From positions 1 to 33,271 of IMG/VR virus record IMGVR_UViG_3300045912_000570: 33,271 nt of DNA. One strand, written 5' to 3'. The notes under the pieces were generated by a model that was given only the letters and a program-made list of their open reading frames with translations, was not told the DNA's origin and ran no database searches. The translations under genes and the position numbers were made by a program. The stretch comes from a virus. Shown here in pieces: positions 14,459 through 23,425 of the stretch; position 1 is the stretch's first letter; every line of letters starts with the position of its first letter.

Positions 14459-15004
14459 ATGGCGATCACGGCGTCGAGAGCAAATCGGGCGTTGCGGCTG
14501 GCGGTGAAAAGTCAGCTCATTACATCATTGTCCTTGAATGCCGACGGCCGTGAATGTGCCTGCACCGTGGACGGCCGGCCCTGGCCGATGTGCGGGCAAA
14601 AGTTCGTGGCCGTGCATCCGGGTCCGGTCTCCAACCGCGGCACCGATCACCATGACGAGCTGCATTCCGTCCTCGTGACAGTGACGTTTCGGTCGCCGGT
14701 TTATCCGACCGATCGCGAGGATCAGTTACTCGACCTCGACGAGCAACTCGACGAGTATTGCGACAAGGTGGCTCAATTGATTCATGACCTGGCCACGGCC
14801 GATGCCATTCGGGTTGCGGCCAATGTGACGTTGGCCGCCGAAGACGCAACGCAAAACGGATTTACTGAGCCATTGAGGTATCGAGGCACGTCGCAGCCGG
14901 CCTACCGAGGCCCGGAGTGGTTTCGATCGGAGCCGGGCAATGAGGCCGACGGAGTGTCTCGAACAATGGTGTTTCAAGAAGCGCGGCGCCTAATTCGCGT
15001 TTAG
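14459..15004 (+). CDS. minor tail / tail terminator-like protein
   Basis: This 181-residue protein has a central pattern typical of tail terminator or completion proteins: a long helix (MAITASRANRALRLAVKSQL), HSVLVTVTFRSPVYPTD, then LDLDEQLDEYCDKVAQLIHDL. The C-terminal segment is beta-rich (SRTMVFQEARRLIRV). It follows the morphogenesis protein and precedes the tail tube, the usual place for a ring that stops tail tube growth. The assignment rests on context and secondary structure more than identity. Confidence 0.5.
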   Translation: MAITASRANRALRLAVKSQLITSLSLNADGRECACTVDGRPWPMCGQKFVAVHPGPVSNRGTDHHDELHSVLVTVTFRSPVYPTDREDQLLDLDEQLDEYCDKVAQLIHDLATADAIRVAANVTLAAEDATQNGFTEPLRYRGTSQPAYRGPEWFRSEPGNEADGVSRTMVFQEARRLIRV

Positions 15005-15016
15005 GGGTAACGACTC

Positions 15017-15412
15017 ATGACCATGTATCGTTGTTACAACGAAGACTGCACCGAGCAACCGAATGGGCGGCTCGGCTTTGACTTTTCGGGGACCGTGCCG
15101 ATCTGTCCCAAGTGCCAGTGCGATGGCCGCCAACCGGAGTTTGCGGTCATGATCCAAGAGTTGTCCACGATTCACTTGGTCGTCAAGGACAAAGCCGGAC
15201 CGATCGTAACGACGATGGGCCGTCGCCGCGTCGCATGTCAGCCGACGGCCACTAAGTACCCGGACAATGCCACCGACGATCCGAATGCCGTCAACTGCCC
15301 CGAGTGCCAACAATCAACGGCGTTCGCCGAGGTCGTCAAGCAACGCACGCCACCGGAGCCGGTCAAAGCAGTTCCGCAAGAAGGTCAAAAGCTCGCCCAA
15401 GTGATGGATTAA
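15017..15412 (+). CDS. zinc-ribbon protein, function unknown
   Basis: The 131-residue product contains two pairs of zinc-binding cysteines near the N-terminus (MYRCYNEDC and ICPKCQCD) and another CPEC around residue 96. The rest is charged. A small zinc-binding protein at this location may be a minor virion component, since the neighbouring genes are all structural. No catalytic or DNA-binding motif is certain. Confidence 0.55.
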   Translation: MTMYRCYNEDCTEQPNGRLGFDFSGTVPICPKCQCDGRQPEFAVMIQELSTIHLVVKDKAGPIVTTMGRRRVACQPTATKYPDNATDDPNAVNCPECQQSTAFAEVVKQRTPPEPVKAVPQEGQKLAQVMD

Positions 15413-15416
15413 CGCC

Positions 15417-15433
15417 GCGCGGTTTATCCGCGC
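15417..15433 (+). other. hairpin ahead of the tail tube gene
   Basis: GCGCGG and CCGCGC pair perfectly around the loop TTTAT and are followed by gatttt. The weak T-run could make it a partial terminator that tunes expression of the abundant tail tube gene. It may also be an RNA processing site. Confidence 0.45.
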
Positions 15434-15453
15434 GATTTTGGGAGAACAGAACC

Positions 15454-15936
15454 ATGGCGCTCGACACGTTTGTTGCAGGCCCCTACTCAGCCACGTTCGA
15501 CGCGGCCGACGTCGGCATCACGGAAAACGGCTACGAGTTGCAGCAAGAATGCAACTTGCAGGAAATCAGCGGTTCCGACGCCTACGGCGATTCGGTCATT
15601 GATGCCGTGTTTCGCGGCGGCAATGTGCATTTGCAATTCGAGTCGAAAGCCTACAAAGCCGGCTCAATCGCTGCCGCCTGGCCCTACGCCGCCCAGGGCG
15701 TTTTGTGCGCAACGACCGGCGTCGGCACTTTGGTTTCCGACAACTTAGCCAAGGCCACGGTGTTGACCAAGCGACTGTCGGCCACAGCGCCAGCCACGCT
15801 GACCGCGTCCAAATCGGCACTCGCGCCCAACTTTCCCGTGCGTCTGTTGTTCGATTCGCGGTTGCGGCAAGTACCGGTCCGCAAACGTTTGTATCCGTAC
15901 GTTTCGACCAATGTGATTTTCTTCTCGTTGACCTAA
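15454..15936 (+). CDS. tail tube protein
   Basis: The ATG at 15454 follows a gggagaa ribosome site. The 160-residue beta-rich product (FVAGPYSATFDAADVG, ENGYELQQECNLQEISGSDAYGDSVIDAVFRGG, VHLQFESKAY) resembles tail tube proteins of siphoviruses and similar virions, which stack as hexamers. It directly precedes the tape measure protein. The sequence lacks the frameshifted chaperone pair that usually separates these two genes; that pair may be at 19082-19605. Confidence 0.65.
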   Translation: MALDTFVAGPYSATFDAADVGITENGYELQQECNLQEISGSDAYGDSVIDAVFRGGNVHLQFESKAYKAGSIAAAWPYAAQGVLCATTGVGTLVSDNLAKATVLTKRLSATAPATLTASKSALAPNFPVRLLFDSRLRQVPVRKRLYPYVSTNVIFFSLT

Positions 15937-15948
15937 TCGGCGGGACCG

Positions 15949-17289
15949 ATGCCTGATGCCGCAACATTGACCGTCGTGTTCCAGGATGAAAGCCGCGGAG
16001 CTGGCGCGGCGCCCTCGATGGCGAGTCCACCGCCGACAACGTCAACGGCGGGGACGCCGACGGGGCCGAGTGCTCCATCGGGAGGCGGTTACGCAAACGG
16101 GGTGCCGCCGGCGGGAATGAATTGGGCGTCGATAGTGTTGCCGACACTTGGACCGAACGGTCATCGCGCTGGTGGACCGCCGGTAACCGGGTCGAATGAT
16201 AATCGGGCATTGGGGTCACCGGGAGCCTTGGTGCCAATGAACAAACAACTGGCAAAAAATAGTTCACCGTTTGGCCAACCATCAATCAGTGATTCCTCGA
16301 TGATCGTGGGCGGGTTGGGGGCCATCTATCGGTTGCTGTTTGATTGGCACAGTGAATGGATTTCCGGCGCTGGAGCAAAAAAGCAGGCCGAGGCGTTACC
16401 GGGGGGCAAGAAAAAGGAAGACGAATTCGACGCCGTGGGCTTTGGCAAGGTAACGTTGGCGGTGACCGCATTATCAGCTGGAATTACGAAGGCGATCTCC
16501 GGATTTAATTCGTTGCAAAACCAAACCAATTCGATTCAGGCGGCGACGATCGTCAATCGCCAAGTGCTGGAAGGGCAAGCGAAACTCGGGAAGGCTCAGG
16601 CCGAGCAAGTTGGATTCTGGAGTCGTTTGGCTGGCGCCGGGATGGCGGCGGTCGGAACCGGGCTGATGTTTGTGCCGGGCGGACAATTGCCCGGTGCGGG
16701 ATTGATTGCCGGCGGGGCGGCCGTTGCTGGGTCCGGATCAATGTACGAAGCGGCGGGCACGGCGACCCATGATAAGACTCTTCGTGACATCGAGACGCGG
16801 CAGGCGCTGATGCAACGCATTCGCGACCTGGCGATGTACAGTCCGATGTTGTCGTATCAAGTGGCGATCGATGAACAGGACAAGATGATGCGTGATAGAC
16901 AACAGGCGAATGATCCGAGATTTCAGAACCAAGCATCGGCGCTGATGAACACCAATCGGACATTGGCCGGGATCGAGGGGGTGTATCAGCGAATGCAGGA
17001 CGAAAAGACGATGCGCGAGCAACAAAAGGCGGACGCCGAGGCGATCAATGAAATGCATCGGAAGTTTTACGACGAAATGAAGAATATGAATGAGGAACAG
17101 AAGAAATATTGGGCCGAACAGTTGCGGTTGGCAAAAGAACAAGTTGACCAACAAAAGGCAAAAGAGAAAACGCCGTTGGATGAATTCTTGGATGGTTTGA
17201 GAATGCCCGGCGATCAACTTCAGGACAAGAACGACGCCGTGCGGAAGCTGCGGGACGCCGAGATCATTAAGCCACTTTTGGGGAATTAA
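15949..17289 (+). CDS. tail tape measure protein (short)
   Basis: This 446-residue protein has a Pro/Gly-rich N-terminus, then hydrophobic helices (about residues 122-135, 166-182 and 222-262, the last Gly-rich) and a long coiled-coil C-terminus (KADAEAINEMHRKFYDEMKN, then AEQLRLAKEQVDQQK). This is the layout of a tape measure protein: membrane-active centre and extended helices. At the usual ~0.15 nm per residue it implies a tail of about 65-70 nm, which is short. It lies just after the tail tube gene. Confidence 0.65.
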   Translation: MPDAATLTVVFQDESRGAGAAPSMASPPPTTSTAGTPTGPSAPSGGGYANGVPPAGMNWASIVLPTLGPNGHRAGGPPVTGSNDNRALGSPGALVPMNKQLAKNSSPFGQPSISDSSMIVGGLGAIYRLLFDWHSEWISGAGAKKQAEALPGGKKKEDEFDAVGFGKVTLAVTALSAGITKAISGFNSLQNQTNSIQAATIVNRQVLEGQAKLGKAQAEQVGFWSRLAGAGMAAVGTGLMFVPGGQLPGAGLIAGGAAVAGSGSMYEAAGTATHDKTLRDIETRQALMQRIRDLAMYSPMLSYQVAIDEQDKMMRDRQQANDPRFQNQASALMNTNRTLAGIEGVYQRMQDEKTMREQQKADAEAINEMHRKFYDEMKNMNEEQKKYWAEQLRLAKEQVDQQKAKEKTPLDEFLDGLRMPGDQLQDKNDAVRKLRDAEIIKPLLGN

Positions 17290-17291
17290 CC

Positions 17292-19085
17292 ATGCTGCCA
17301 GCGGTAGCCAACATCCAATACAACGGGTACACGTTCAATGGGACGGCACGATCCCGATTGGTTGGGACGCCGGTCTACGATCGGGCCGGCCGTCGCATCA
17401 CGCATACCGAATACGCCTTGGCCGTGACTTGGCTCGTTTACGAATCCAGCGCGGGAGCCGGATGTGCCACCTTGATGGAGGAAGCCCGGTACAAATTGCA
17501 GGAACCGGGGGGCGTGCTCGTTTACAAAGACAACGGTTTCGGCGACTTGGAAATCAATTCGGGGTCCATCGAGTCGGACTTAGTTTGGGGACCGAAACCG
17601 CAAAAGGTGGAGGCTAAGCCGGTGGGCTGTCGGGCGTGCTGGGAGTTGACCTGGACCTGTACCTTTGCGATTTCCGAATGCACGTTTGTCAATCTGCACA
17701 ATGGTTCCGAACTGCCGATCATGGCGTTCAACTTTGCCGTCGATTATTCCATTGACGAAATGGGCCTGACTACGCGGACCTACAACGGTTATTTGCAGGT
17801 GCCGACGACTGAGCACGGCGGCATGACGGCGGACGATTTCCGTGAGCGGTTGGCGATTCCGGTTCCGGTGGGATTCAAGCGGGTCAATCAAAACTTCAGA
17901 TTGGACGAAGCCAAAACCACGTTGAATTTTACGGTGATTGATCAGGAGGTGTTGGCTGAAGGCTTAGCCGTTGGCTGTGTGGAATCCGATGGACAGCATT
18001 CGATTCGCAACACTGGTCCGATGAAACTCAACAATTGGAATGGCCGCATCGCCGCGCAATACACCGTGGCCCCCAACCAAGAACGCCGAAAGGCGTGGGA
18101 TGCCTTTTGGGCGCTGTGTCGCGATCGACTGAAGGCGACAATTGATTTTCACCAAGAGCAGGCGCAGCAAAATAATGGCCCAAACAATCAAAAAGCCGGA
18201 TTGCAGCCGTTTATCGTCGGTTTGGAATTCACCGAAGGCCTGTATCAATCCAACCGACACATGTCGTTTGAATTGACGTACACATTCATCTCGCCGTTCA
18301 AGGACATCGTCAAGGCCTCGGGCATCTGGCGACCGGTACCGAACACGGACCCGGCGGAATGGATGCAAAGCGTCGGCGACCTCTACCATCCGCGCGGCCT
18401 GGCCAAGTTGCGGTTTGATCCGCAAACCGACGTGCTCATCGACCTGTGTGACCAAGGGGAGCCGCGCTGGACCGAGGATCAGAGTGAAAACCAGGGATCG
18501 TCCGGCGAAGATGCCGACATCCTTTATGGTTCCGGCGGCTACTTGGCCTACCAGAATCAAATCGAAGTCATCGGCGAGAGCGGTTATTCGCCGGCCCGGT
18601 TGCTTACCGACAACGATCGCCGTTATTGGGGCGGGATTGAAACCAAGGCCGATGTTCGCCCCTATGAATCGGCGACCTTAGGTCAGGAGTTGCCCAATTT
18701 TGTGCCGGAGCCGCCGGACAATGTGGAGGCAACGGAGAGCATCCAGGCCAGAAATGCGACCAGTTTCCGGGTGCGGATGTACGGTTACGCGGCGCGCGTG
18801 TGGAAACCGATTCCGGCGCCGAAGCTGAAAGAGTATGGCGGCAAAAAAGCCATCCCGATTGGCGAGCAGAATTTCAAACAACGTCGCGTCGGTGAATTGA
18901 TGGGCACGCCCATCTATCAGGCGACATGGGACCAAGAGTATTGGATTGACGCCGCGGACGTGGATCCCGACTTCTACGCGATCGGTGACCGCAACGTAGA
19001 CACGTCATTGCCGGGATTTGAAAACGAATTGGTCACCAATGGCCTGGTGCCCCCTGAATTCGCCTTCCCTGAGGATCCGCAATGA
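17292..19085 (+). CDS. large tail protein, distal tail/hub candidate
   Basis: The 597-residue product is mostly beta-structured with scattered aromatic residues (VANIQYNGYTFNGTARSRL, GGVLVYKDNGFGDLEINSGS, LTWTCTFAISECTF). It has no signal peptide, collagen repeat or clear enzyme site. Several sections resemble the stacked domains of distal-tail or baseplate hub proteins. Placed after the tape measure, it is most likely a tail-tip component that helps start the tail tube. A closer family name cannot be given from the sequence alone. Confidence 0.55.
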   Translation: MLPAVANIQYNGYTFNGTARSRLVGTPVYDRAGRRITHTEYALAVTWLVYESSAGAGCATLMEEARYKLQEPGGVLVYKDNGFGDLEINSGSIESDLVWGPKPQKVEAKPVGCRACWELTWTCTFAISECTFVNLHNGSELPIMAFNFAVDYSIDEMGLTTRTYNGYLQVPTTEHGGMTADDFRERLAIPVPVGFKRVNQNFRLDEAKTTLNFTVIDQEVLAEGLAVGCVESDGQHSIRNTGPMKLNNWNGRIAAQYTVAPNQERRKAWDAFWALCRDRLKATIDFHQEQAQQNNGPNNQKAGLQPFIVGLEFTEGLYQSNRHMSFELTYTFISPFKDIVKASGIWRPVPNTDPAEWMQSVGDLYHPRGLAKLRFDPQTDVLIDLCDQGEPRWTEDQSENQGSSGEDADILYGSGGYLAYQNQIEVIGESGYSPARLLTDNDRRYWGGIETKADVRPYESATLGQELPNFVPEPPDNVEATESIQARNATSFRVRMYGYAARVWKPIPAPKLKEYGGKKAIPIGEQNFKQRRVGELMGTPIYQATWDQEYWIDAADVDPDFYAIGDRNVDTSLPGFENELVTNGLVPPEFAFPEDPQ

Positions 19086-19417
19086 GTTTGGTGATTTCTA
19101 TTCCTGACGGTCTGACGACGTGCAAACTGTCGGATGGCCGCGAATTCCGCATCAGCTTCATCGAGGCGATGACGGCTTACGAGCAGATTCTCGAAGAGTG
19201 TCGCAAAAACCCGTCGAACGACTTTGCTCACACGAAAAAGTTCGCTGACTGGCTCAAGGATAAAACCGGCGTCGAACTGACACCCGATCAAGCCGATTAC
19301 CTCATTGACCGCATCAATTGCGAGTATGCCAACGCAAAAAAAGAGGTAAGGGCTTTGCTGAACTCTGTGAGTTCTATGGAGCCGCCGTCGGGCTCCTCGA
19401 CGACGAAGCCCGTCTAA
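19082..19417 (+). CDS. tail assembly chaperone-like protein, short (zero-frame) product
   Basis: The 111-residue zero-frame product (SIPDGLTTCKLSDGREFRI, then KKFADWLKDKTGVELTPDQADYLIDRI) is mostly helical after the first strand. A run of seven A at 19336-19342 sits over its codons AAA AAA. A minus-one slip there joins it to the frame ending at 19605, as in lambda gpG/gpGT. This short form would be the majority product. The domain resemblance to known chaperones is weak; the call rests on the overlapped frames and slippery run. The start overlaps the preceding stop. Confidence 0.55.
   Translation: MSLVISIPDGLTTCKLSDGREFRISFIEAMTAYEQILEECRKNPSNDFAHTKKFADWLKDKTGVELTPDQADYLIDRINCEYANAKKEVRALLNSVSSMEPPSGSSTTKPV
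19336..19342 (+). other. -1 frameshift slippery heptamer
   Basis: AAAAAAA in zero frame reads A AAA AAA, the classic slippery pattern. After a -1 slip the next codon starts at 19342 and the frame stays open to 19605. No strong pseudoknot was worked out downstream. Confidence 0.6.
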
Positions 19418-19605
19418 ACCTTTGGACCAATCTCCCGGCGATGGAAGCCGTGCGGACGTTGCGAGCGGTGCGCCTCGGCACCGCCACTGTCTCGGCCGAT
19501 GGGCTTTATGATTTGATTCTGACGGCAACGGGCAACGAAACCATGGCCGCGGCAGCGCTCAAACAACGAGTCGCCGCCGATCTGCGGGCGGGCCGGGAAG
19601 TGTGA
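19342..19605 (+). CDS. frameshift extension of chaperone-like gene
   Basis: After the slip the frame reads RGKGFAELCEFYGAAVGLLDDEARLNLWTNLPAM and continues to 19605, adding about 87 residues to the first 87, for a product of about 174. The extension has helical character (AMEAVRTLRAVRLG, DGLYDLILTATGNE). Its stop is followed by a short gap to the portal gene. It has no good start of its own, which supports expression by frameshifting. Confidence 0.5.
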   Translation, partial: RGKGFAELCEFYGAAVGLLDDEARLNLWTNLPAMEAVRTLRAVRLGTATVSADGLYDLILTATGNETMAAAALKQRVAADLRAGREV

Positions 19606-19632
19606 CCGGTTGCATCGGGTAAGTTGTTGGCC

Positions 19633-20961
19633 ATGAGCCAACAAGACGGCCAGCATCCATCGCAAGCATTTCTCCGCCAACCGCTGACGGCGAATTACAA
19701 GCCGCGCGTGTTCGGCTGGTTTCTCGACTACAACGATCCGCGGCCGTGGTTTCGCCTGCATGACGTTGAACGCATGCGCAGGGATCCCAAGATCCGGCTC
19801 GGGTTGCGAGTGCTGCGAGCTCCGGTCCGTCGGGCCAAATGGGAAGTGCGCTCAGCCGATTCGCAGGTGGCTGCCTTCGTTGACCAAATGCTCAAACGGA
19901 TTTGGAAGCGCTGCTTGGGCCGCGTGCTCAAAATGCTGGAGTATGGTTGGTGTGCCGGCGAGTGGACCTATTGCACGGAAAATGGGCAACTCGTTGTCGA
20001 TGATCTGCTCGACACCTATCCGCTGGATGCCGACCCGCTGGAAATCGAAAACAAGATCGTCGGTTGCCAGGTAAAGGGGTCCGGCGGCGTGATTCGGTTG
20101 GGATCGCCCCGGTTTTTGTGGCTGGTGAACGAACCGGAATACGACCGGTATCGCGGACTCAGCCGGCTTTCGAATGCCTGGACGCCCTGGATGGAGAAAA
20201 CCGGCCGGCATGGTGCGCTCGAGGCTCGCCGGTTGTGGTTCATCAAGAACGCTTACTTGGGCACCACCATCTATTACCCGCTGGGAAACACCGAAGTTGA
20301 CGATGGCGCCGGTGGCATTCGAGTCATGGACAACCAAGATTTGGCGCGCGAGATCGCCGAAAAATTGGAAACTGGCGGTCTGCCTGCGCTGCCGAGCACT
20401 CGCGATGAACACGGCCAGCGCATGTGGGAGCTCGATCCGCCCCGTATCAACGGCAACGCCACCGAAATGCGCGAGTATCCGAAAGATCTCGACAAAGAGA
20501 TTCTGGAGGGCATGGGCATTCCGCCCGAAGTGATTCAAACAACCGGCGATCCCGGCAGTGGCTACGCGGGCCGATCGATTCCGGCCGCCGCGTTTTATGC
20601 CAGCGAAGACGACATCGTGGCAACGGTCGTCGATGGAGTCGATCGGTCAGCCATCTTTCCTTTGGTGCGCGCCAACTTCCATCACACCAAATACGAGATT
20701 GAAGTCAAGTCGTTGCTCGATTCCGAAACGCCGCCCCAAGGCGAAGTGCCGGGTGAATTGGACGACGATCTTCCGGCGCCGGGCTTATTGTTGCCGAGCC
20801 TGAAACCAACGCCGAACCAACCGAACAACCGGGCTCCGATGCCTGGCGCCGAGCTCCGTATGTCGTTGGCGGAAACAGTCGCCGCCGAGGCTCGCCGCCG
20901 ATTCCCGATTGTCTCGGTTCAGATGCCAGGCGAAGCTCCTGAAACGATCGACCTCGAATAA
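19633..20961 (+). CDS. portal protein (Mu gp29/DUF935-like)
   Basis: With the ATG at 19633 the product has 442 residues. It contains portal-like motifs: WFRLHDVERMRRDPKIRLGL, RAPVRRAKWEVRSADSQ, MLEYGWCAGEW, FLWLVNEPEYDRYRGLSRL, then MGIPPEVIQTTGDPGSGYAGRS and SIPAAAFYAS. This matches the DUF935/Mu gp29 class of portal, the twelve-fold ring for DNA entry. The gene ends in TAATG, overlapping the MuF-like start. Its location after tail genes is unusual; most phages have the portal next to terL. Confidence 0.8.
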   Translation: MSQQDGQHPSQAFLRQPLTANYKPRVFGWFLDYNDPRPWFRLHDVERMRRDPKIRLGLRVLRAPVRRAKWEVRSADSQVAAFVDQMLKRIWKRCLGRVLKMLEYGWCAGEWTYCTENGQLVVDDLLDTYPLDADPLEIENKIVGCQVKGSGGVIRLGSPRFLWLVNEPEYDRYRGLSRLSNAWTPWMEKTGRHGALEARRLWFIKNAYLGTTIYYPLGNTEVDDGAGGIRVMDNQDLAREIAEKLETGGLPALPSTRDEHGQRMWELDPPRINGNATEMREYPKDLDKEILEGMGIPPEVIQTTGDPGSGYAGRSIPAAAFYASEDDIVATVVDGVDRSAIFPLVRANFHHTKYEIEVKSLLDSETPPQGEVPGELDDDLPAPGLLLPSLKPTPNQPNNRAPMPGAELRMSLAETVAAEARRRFPIVSVQMPGEAPETIDLE

Positions 20962-22052
20962 TGCGACATCCGACCGACCCAATCAGTCATCAAGCCATCA
21001 TCGCCGCGCTGGCGATTGCCAACAACATGCGCGGAGAACTCAATCGAGCCTTGGAAGCGGCACGCAATTGGTTTGACTTCTATCAAACAGCGGTCGGCGT
21101 TGTGTTGGCCCATGAGTCGATGAGCCAGGACGTCATTCGCGATAGCACTTTGGCCGGATTCTTGGCGGCGACAACGCCAATGATGCAACGATTGCCCATC
21201 GCCAAGGTGTTCGATCCCAAACCGGAAACCGACGCCGAGGTTTCGGCCATCATTCGCCCCATTCTGCGGCCGCGCGTGGATCCTGGCCCGACGCCGGCCG
21301 CAGCGACCGGCCCGATCGTTACACCGCCGCCGTCTGGCCGTCCGAGCGGTCCAGCAGCTCCGGCGCCCGAACCGGTGATTCGGTTTCCGATCATCGAAAA
21401 GGCCGCCCGCAACCTGGCCGAACGCAACGTCATGACGCGGACCGATTTTGATCGGTTGGACGCGGAAGCTCGACAAAGGGCCTTCACGGTAGCGCGGGTC
21501 AATAGCCTCGAAACGTTGCAGCAGATTCGCGACAAACTCGCCAAACAAGTCGCCGAGGGCGGGGCCGGCGGCACTCTGCACGCATTCAAGCGTGACATGC
21601 AGCCGGTGATTCAAGAGGCGGGCCCTGCCCTCTCGAAAGCGCACATTGAAAACGTTTACCGCACCAACATTGCATCGGCCTATTCCAGCGGCCAAAAAGC
21701 CGTGATCGATGCGCCGGTGATTCGTTCGCTCTTTCCCTATGTGTTGTGGACGGCGACCCATGACAACCGAACGCGGGCGGATCATTTGGCGATGGAGACG
21801 GCCGGCATCGACGGGACGGCGATTTTTCGTGCGGACGATCCTTTATTACGGAAGGTCTGGCCGCCTGCGGGTTACAACTGTCGCTGCCATGTGATCATGT
21901 TGACGTTGCGCGATGCCGCTCGACGTGGCTTGAAAGAGGCGATTGCCTGGCTCGAAACCGGGAAGCCGCCCGCGATGCCAAGTTGGGTTCAATCGGTTCC
22001 GATCAAGTTGCCGCGGAATTGGTCAGCCGGCGGGCAAACGATTGCCGTTTAA
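20961..22052 (+). CDS. MuF-like minor head protein
   Basis: The 363-residue protein starts at the ATG overlapping the portal stop. Residues 1-90 are helical. A Pro-rich linker (about 100-140) follows. The second half has the MuF/SPP1 gp7 signature: VYRTNIASAYSSGQ, LWTATHDNRTRADHLAMETAGIDG, then WPPAGYNCRCHVIML with Cys and His near the end. MuF-like proteins are packaged in the capsid and help head assembly or are ejected with DNA. The portal pairing is standard for the family. Confidence 0.85.
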   Translation: MRHPTDPISHQAIIAALAIANNMRGELNRALEAARNWFDFYQTAVGVVLAHESMSQDVIRDSTLAGFLAATTPMMQRLPIAKVFDPKPETDAEVSAIIRPILRPRVDPGPTPAAATGPIVTPPPSGRPSGPAAPAPEPVIRFPIIEKAARNLAERNVMTRTDFDRLDAEARQRAFTVARVNSLETLQQIRDKLAKQVAEGGAGGTLHAFKRDMQPVIQEAGPALSKAHIENVYRTNIASAYSSGQKAVIDAPVIRSLFPYVLWTATHDNRTRADHLAMETAGIDGTAIFRADDPLLRKVWPPAGYNCRCHVIMLTLRDAARRGLKEAIAWLETGKPPAMPSWVQSVPIKLPRNWSAGGQTIAV

Positions 22053-22061
22053 GGGTGAACG

Positions 22062-23414
22062 ATGGCCGTCAAATTCGGCGATGCTCCCTGTGTTGACCCG
22101 ATCAAGCTCTACGATGAATGTCTGCGCTCAAAAACTCCGATCGGCGATTGGTGGAAGCAGGCCAACCATTTCAAATGCCCGTTAGGCCATTTGCCTGGCA
22201 CTGGAATCATCTTGCTCCGCAAAGGCGACATTGATCGGCTTGGCATCGATGATCCGCACGATTTGGTGTTCAGCGAATTCGGCACCGAAGTCCGCATCCG
22301 CAATGTGCTCATTACCAGCGCGAAATGCGTAACACCTGGGGCCCGCGACGATCCGAACGCGGTCTATCAGGTTCAAATCGCCGACGCACGGCACACGTTG
22401 GGTGAGATCATCCTCGGCCAGCGTTACAACATGGTGCAAAACGACGGCGACAATTACCAAGAAATCACCGTCATCAATGACACGGACTCCGATTCGGATT
22501 CCGAGGCTGTCGGCTATCGAGCGTACACCTGGCAGGAAATGCTCGACAGTATTTGGAGTCTCGCCTCGCTCAATTCAACAACGCCGACGCTTGATCCGGT
22601 GCCTCACGGCACGCCGGAAAACTTCGATTTCGACACCGACTCGGCGTTGTACGGGTTGGGCGTTGTGCTCGATCGCCTGGGCCTGGCGTTACGCTGGACC
22701 CCATGGGCCGAATCCGAGGCCTTCGACATTGTGACCATCGGCGACGAGCTCACCGACTCCGAGGATTTGGAAGTCACACCAAAGGCTCGCCGCTTCGACA
22801 GTATGTCGGTATGGGGCAACGCGGCATCGATTCCCGGCTCGGTGCGCGTGGTGTTCGCCGTTTGCCCACCGTCTTGCACTTATGGTCCAACGTGCGCAGT
22901 GACCGTGTCTCGGCCCAATCCGCCGGCCGACGAGGTGCGCAACGAGGCGGCTCAGAAAGTCATCTTCGATGACCTCATTGGCCGTTATTCCACCGACGGC
23001 ACCAGCGACTCAGATTCCGACTCGGACTCGGATTGCTCGGGCTCCGGTTGCACCGGCATGACGAACAGCACGGCCTTGCTCAATCGGGCGTGCGAACGGG
23101 CGCGGGACTATTACCGGATGCTCGTCGATGGTGGCCAGCGGTTTTTACAAGTCTTGGACGGGGCCCATCAAATTCGGCCCAACGCACGGTATAAGGTGGT
23201 CTCTTGGGAAGACCGTGGCCAGGGTGTTGTCACGACGGTTTACGGTGGGCCGGATGTCCTTCGACCGTTGGAATTGTGGCACCAATGGCATCGCAAGATG
23301 GCGGAGCGAAACCTCTGCGGTTGCGACGACTACATCGAAGAGGATTACATCACCGGATTCTGTTTGGTGCTCGGTGAACCGGAGCCGAGCTCAGATAGCG
23401 AATCAGCAGCATAA
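22062..23414 (+). CDS. tail hub-like structural protein with Ser-Asp runs
   Basis: This 450-residue protein is beta-structured with two acidic Ser-Asp runs (DTDSDSDSE near residue 145 and TSDSDSDSDSDCSGSG near 315). Such runs are flexible and may bind calcium or act as spacers on surface proteins. Other parts (ALYGLGVVLDRLGLALRW, HQIRPNARYKVVSWEDRGQG) recall hub or baseplate domains. A CxxC pair near residues 267-281 and a terminal CGCDDYIEEDYITG are also present. It is probably a tail-tip component. It follows the MuF gene with a small gap and a gggtgaac ribosome site. Confidence 0.5.
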   Translation: MAVKFGDAPCVDPIKLYDECLRSKTPIGDWWKQANHFKCPLGHLPGTGIILLRKGDIDRLGIDDPHDLVFSEFGTEVRIRNVLITSAKCVTPGARDDPNAVYQVQIADARHTLGEIILGQRYNMVQNDGDNYQEITVINDTDSDSDSEAVGYRAYTWQEMLDSIWSLASLNSTTPTLDPVPHGTPENFDFDTDSALYGLGVVLDRLGLALRWTPWAESEAFDIVTIGDELTDSEDLEVTPKARRFDSMSVWGNAASIPGSVRVVFAVCPPSCTYGPTCAVTVSRPNPPADEVRNEAAQKVIFDDLIGRYSTDGTSDSDSDSDSDCSGSGCTGMTNSTALLNRACERARDYYRMLVDGGQRFLQVLDGAHQIRPNARYKVVSWEDRGQGVVTTVYGGPDVLRPLELWHQWHRKMAERNLCGCDDYIEEDYITGFCLVLGEPEPSSDSESAA

Positions 23415-23425
23415 AGGGCACGAAC

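Noticed and set aside
15417-15433. Strong intrinsic terminator before the tail tube gene
   Set aside because: The stem is only 6 bp and the T-run is four bases, so full termination is unlikely; kept as a hairpin.
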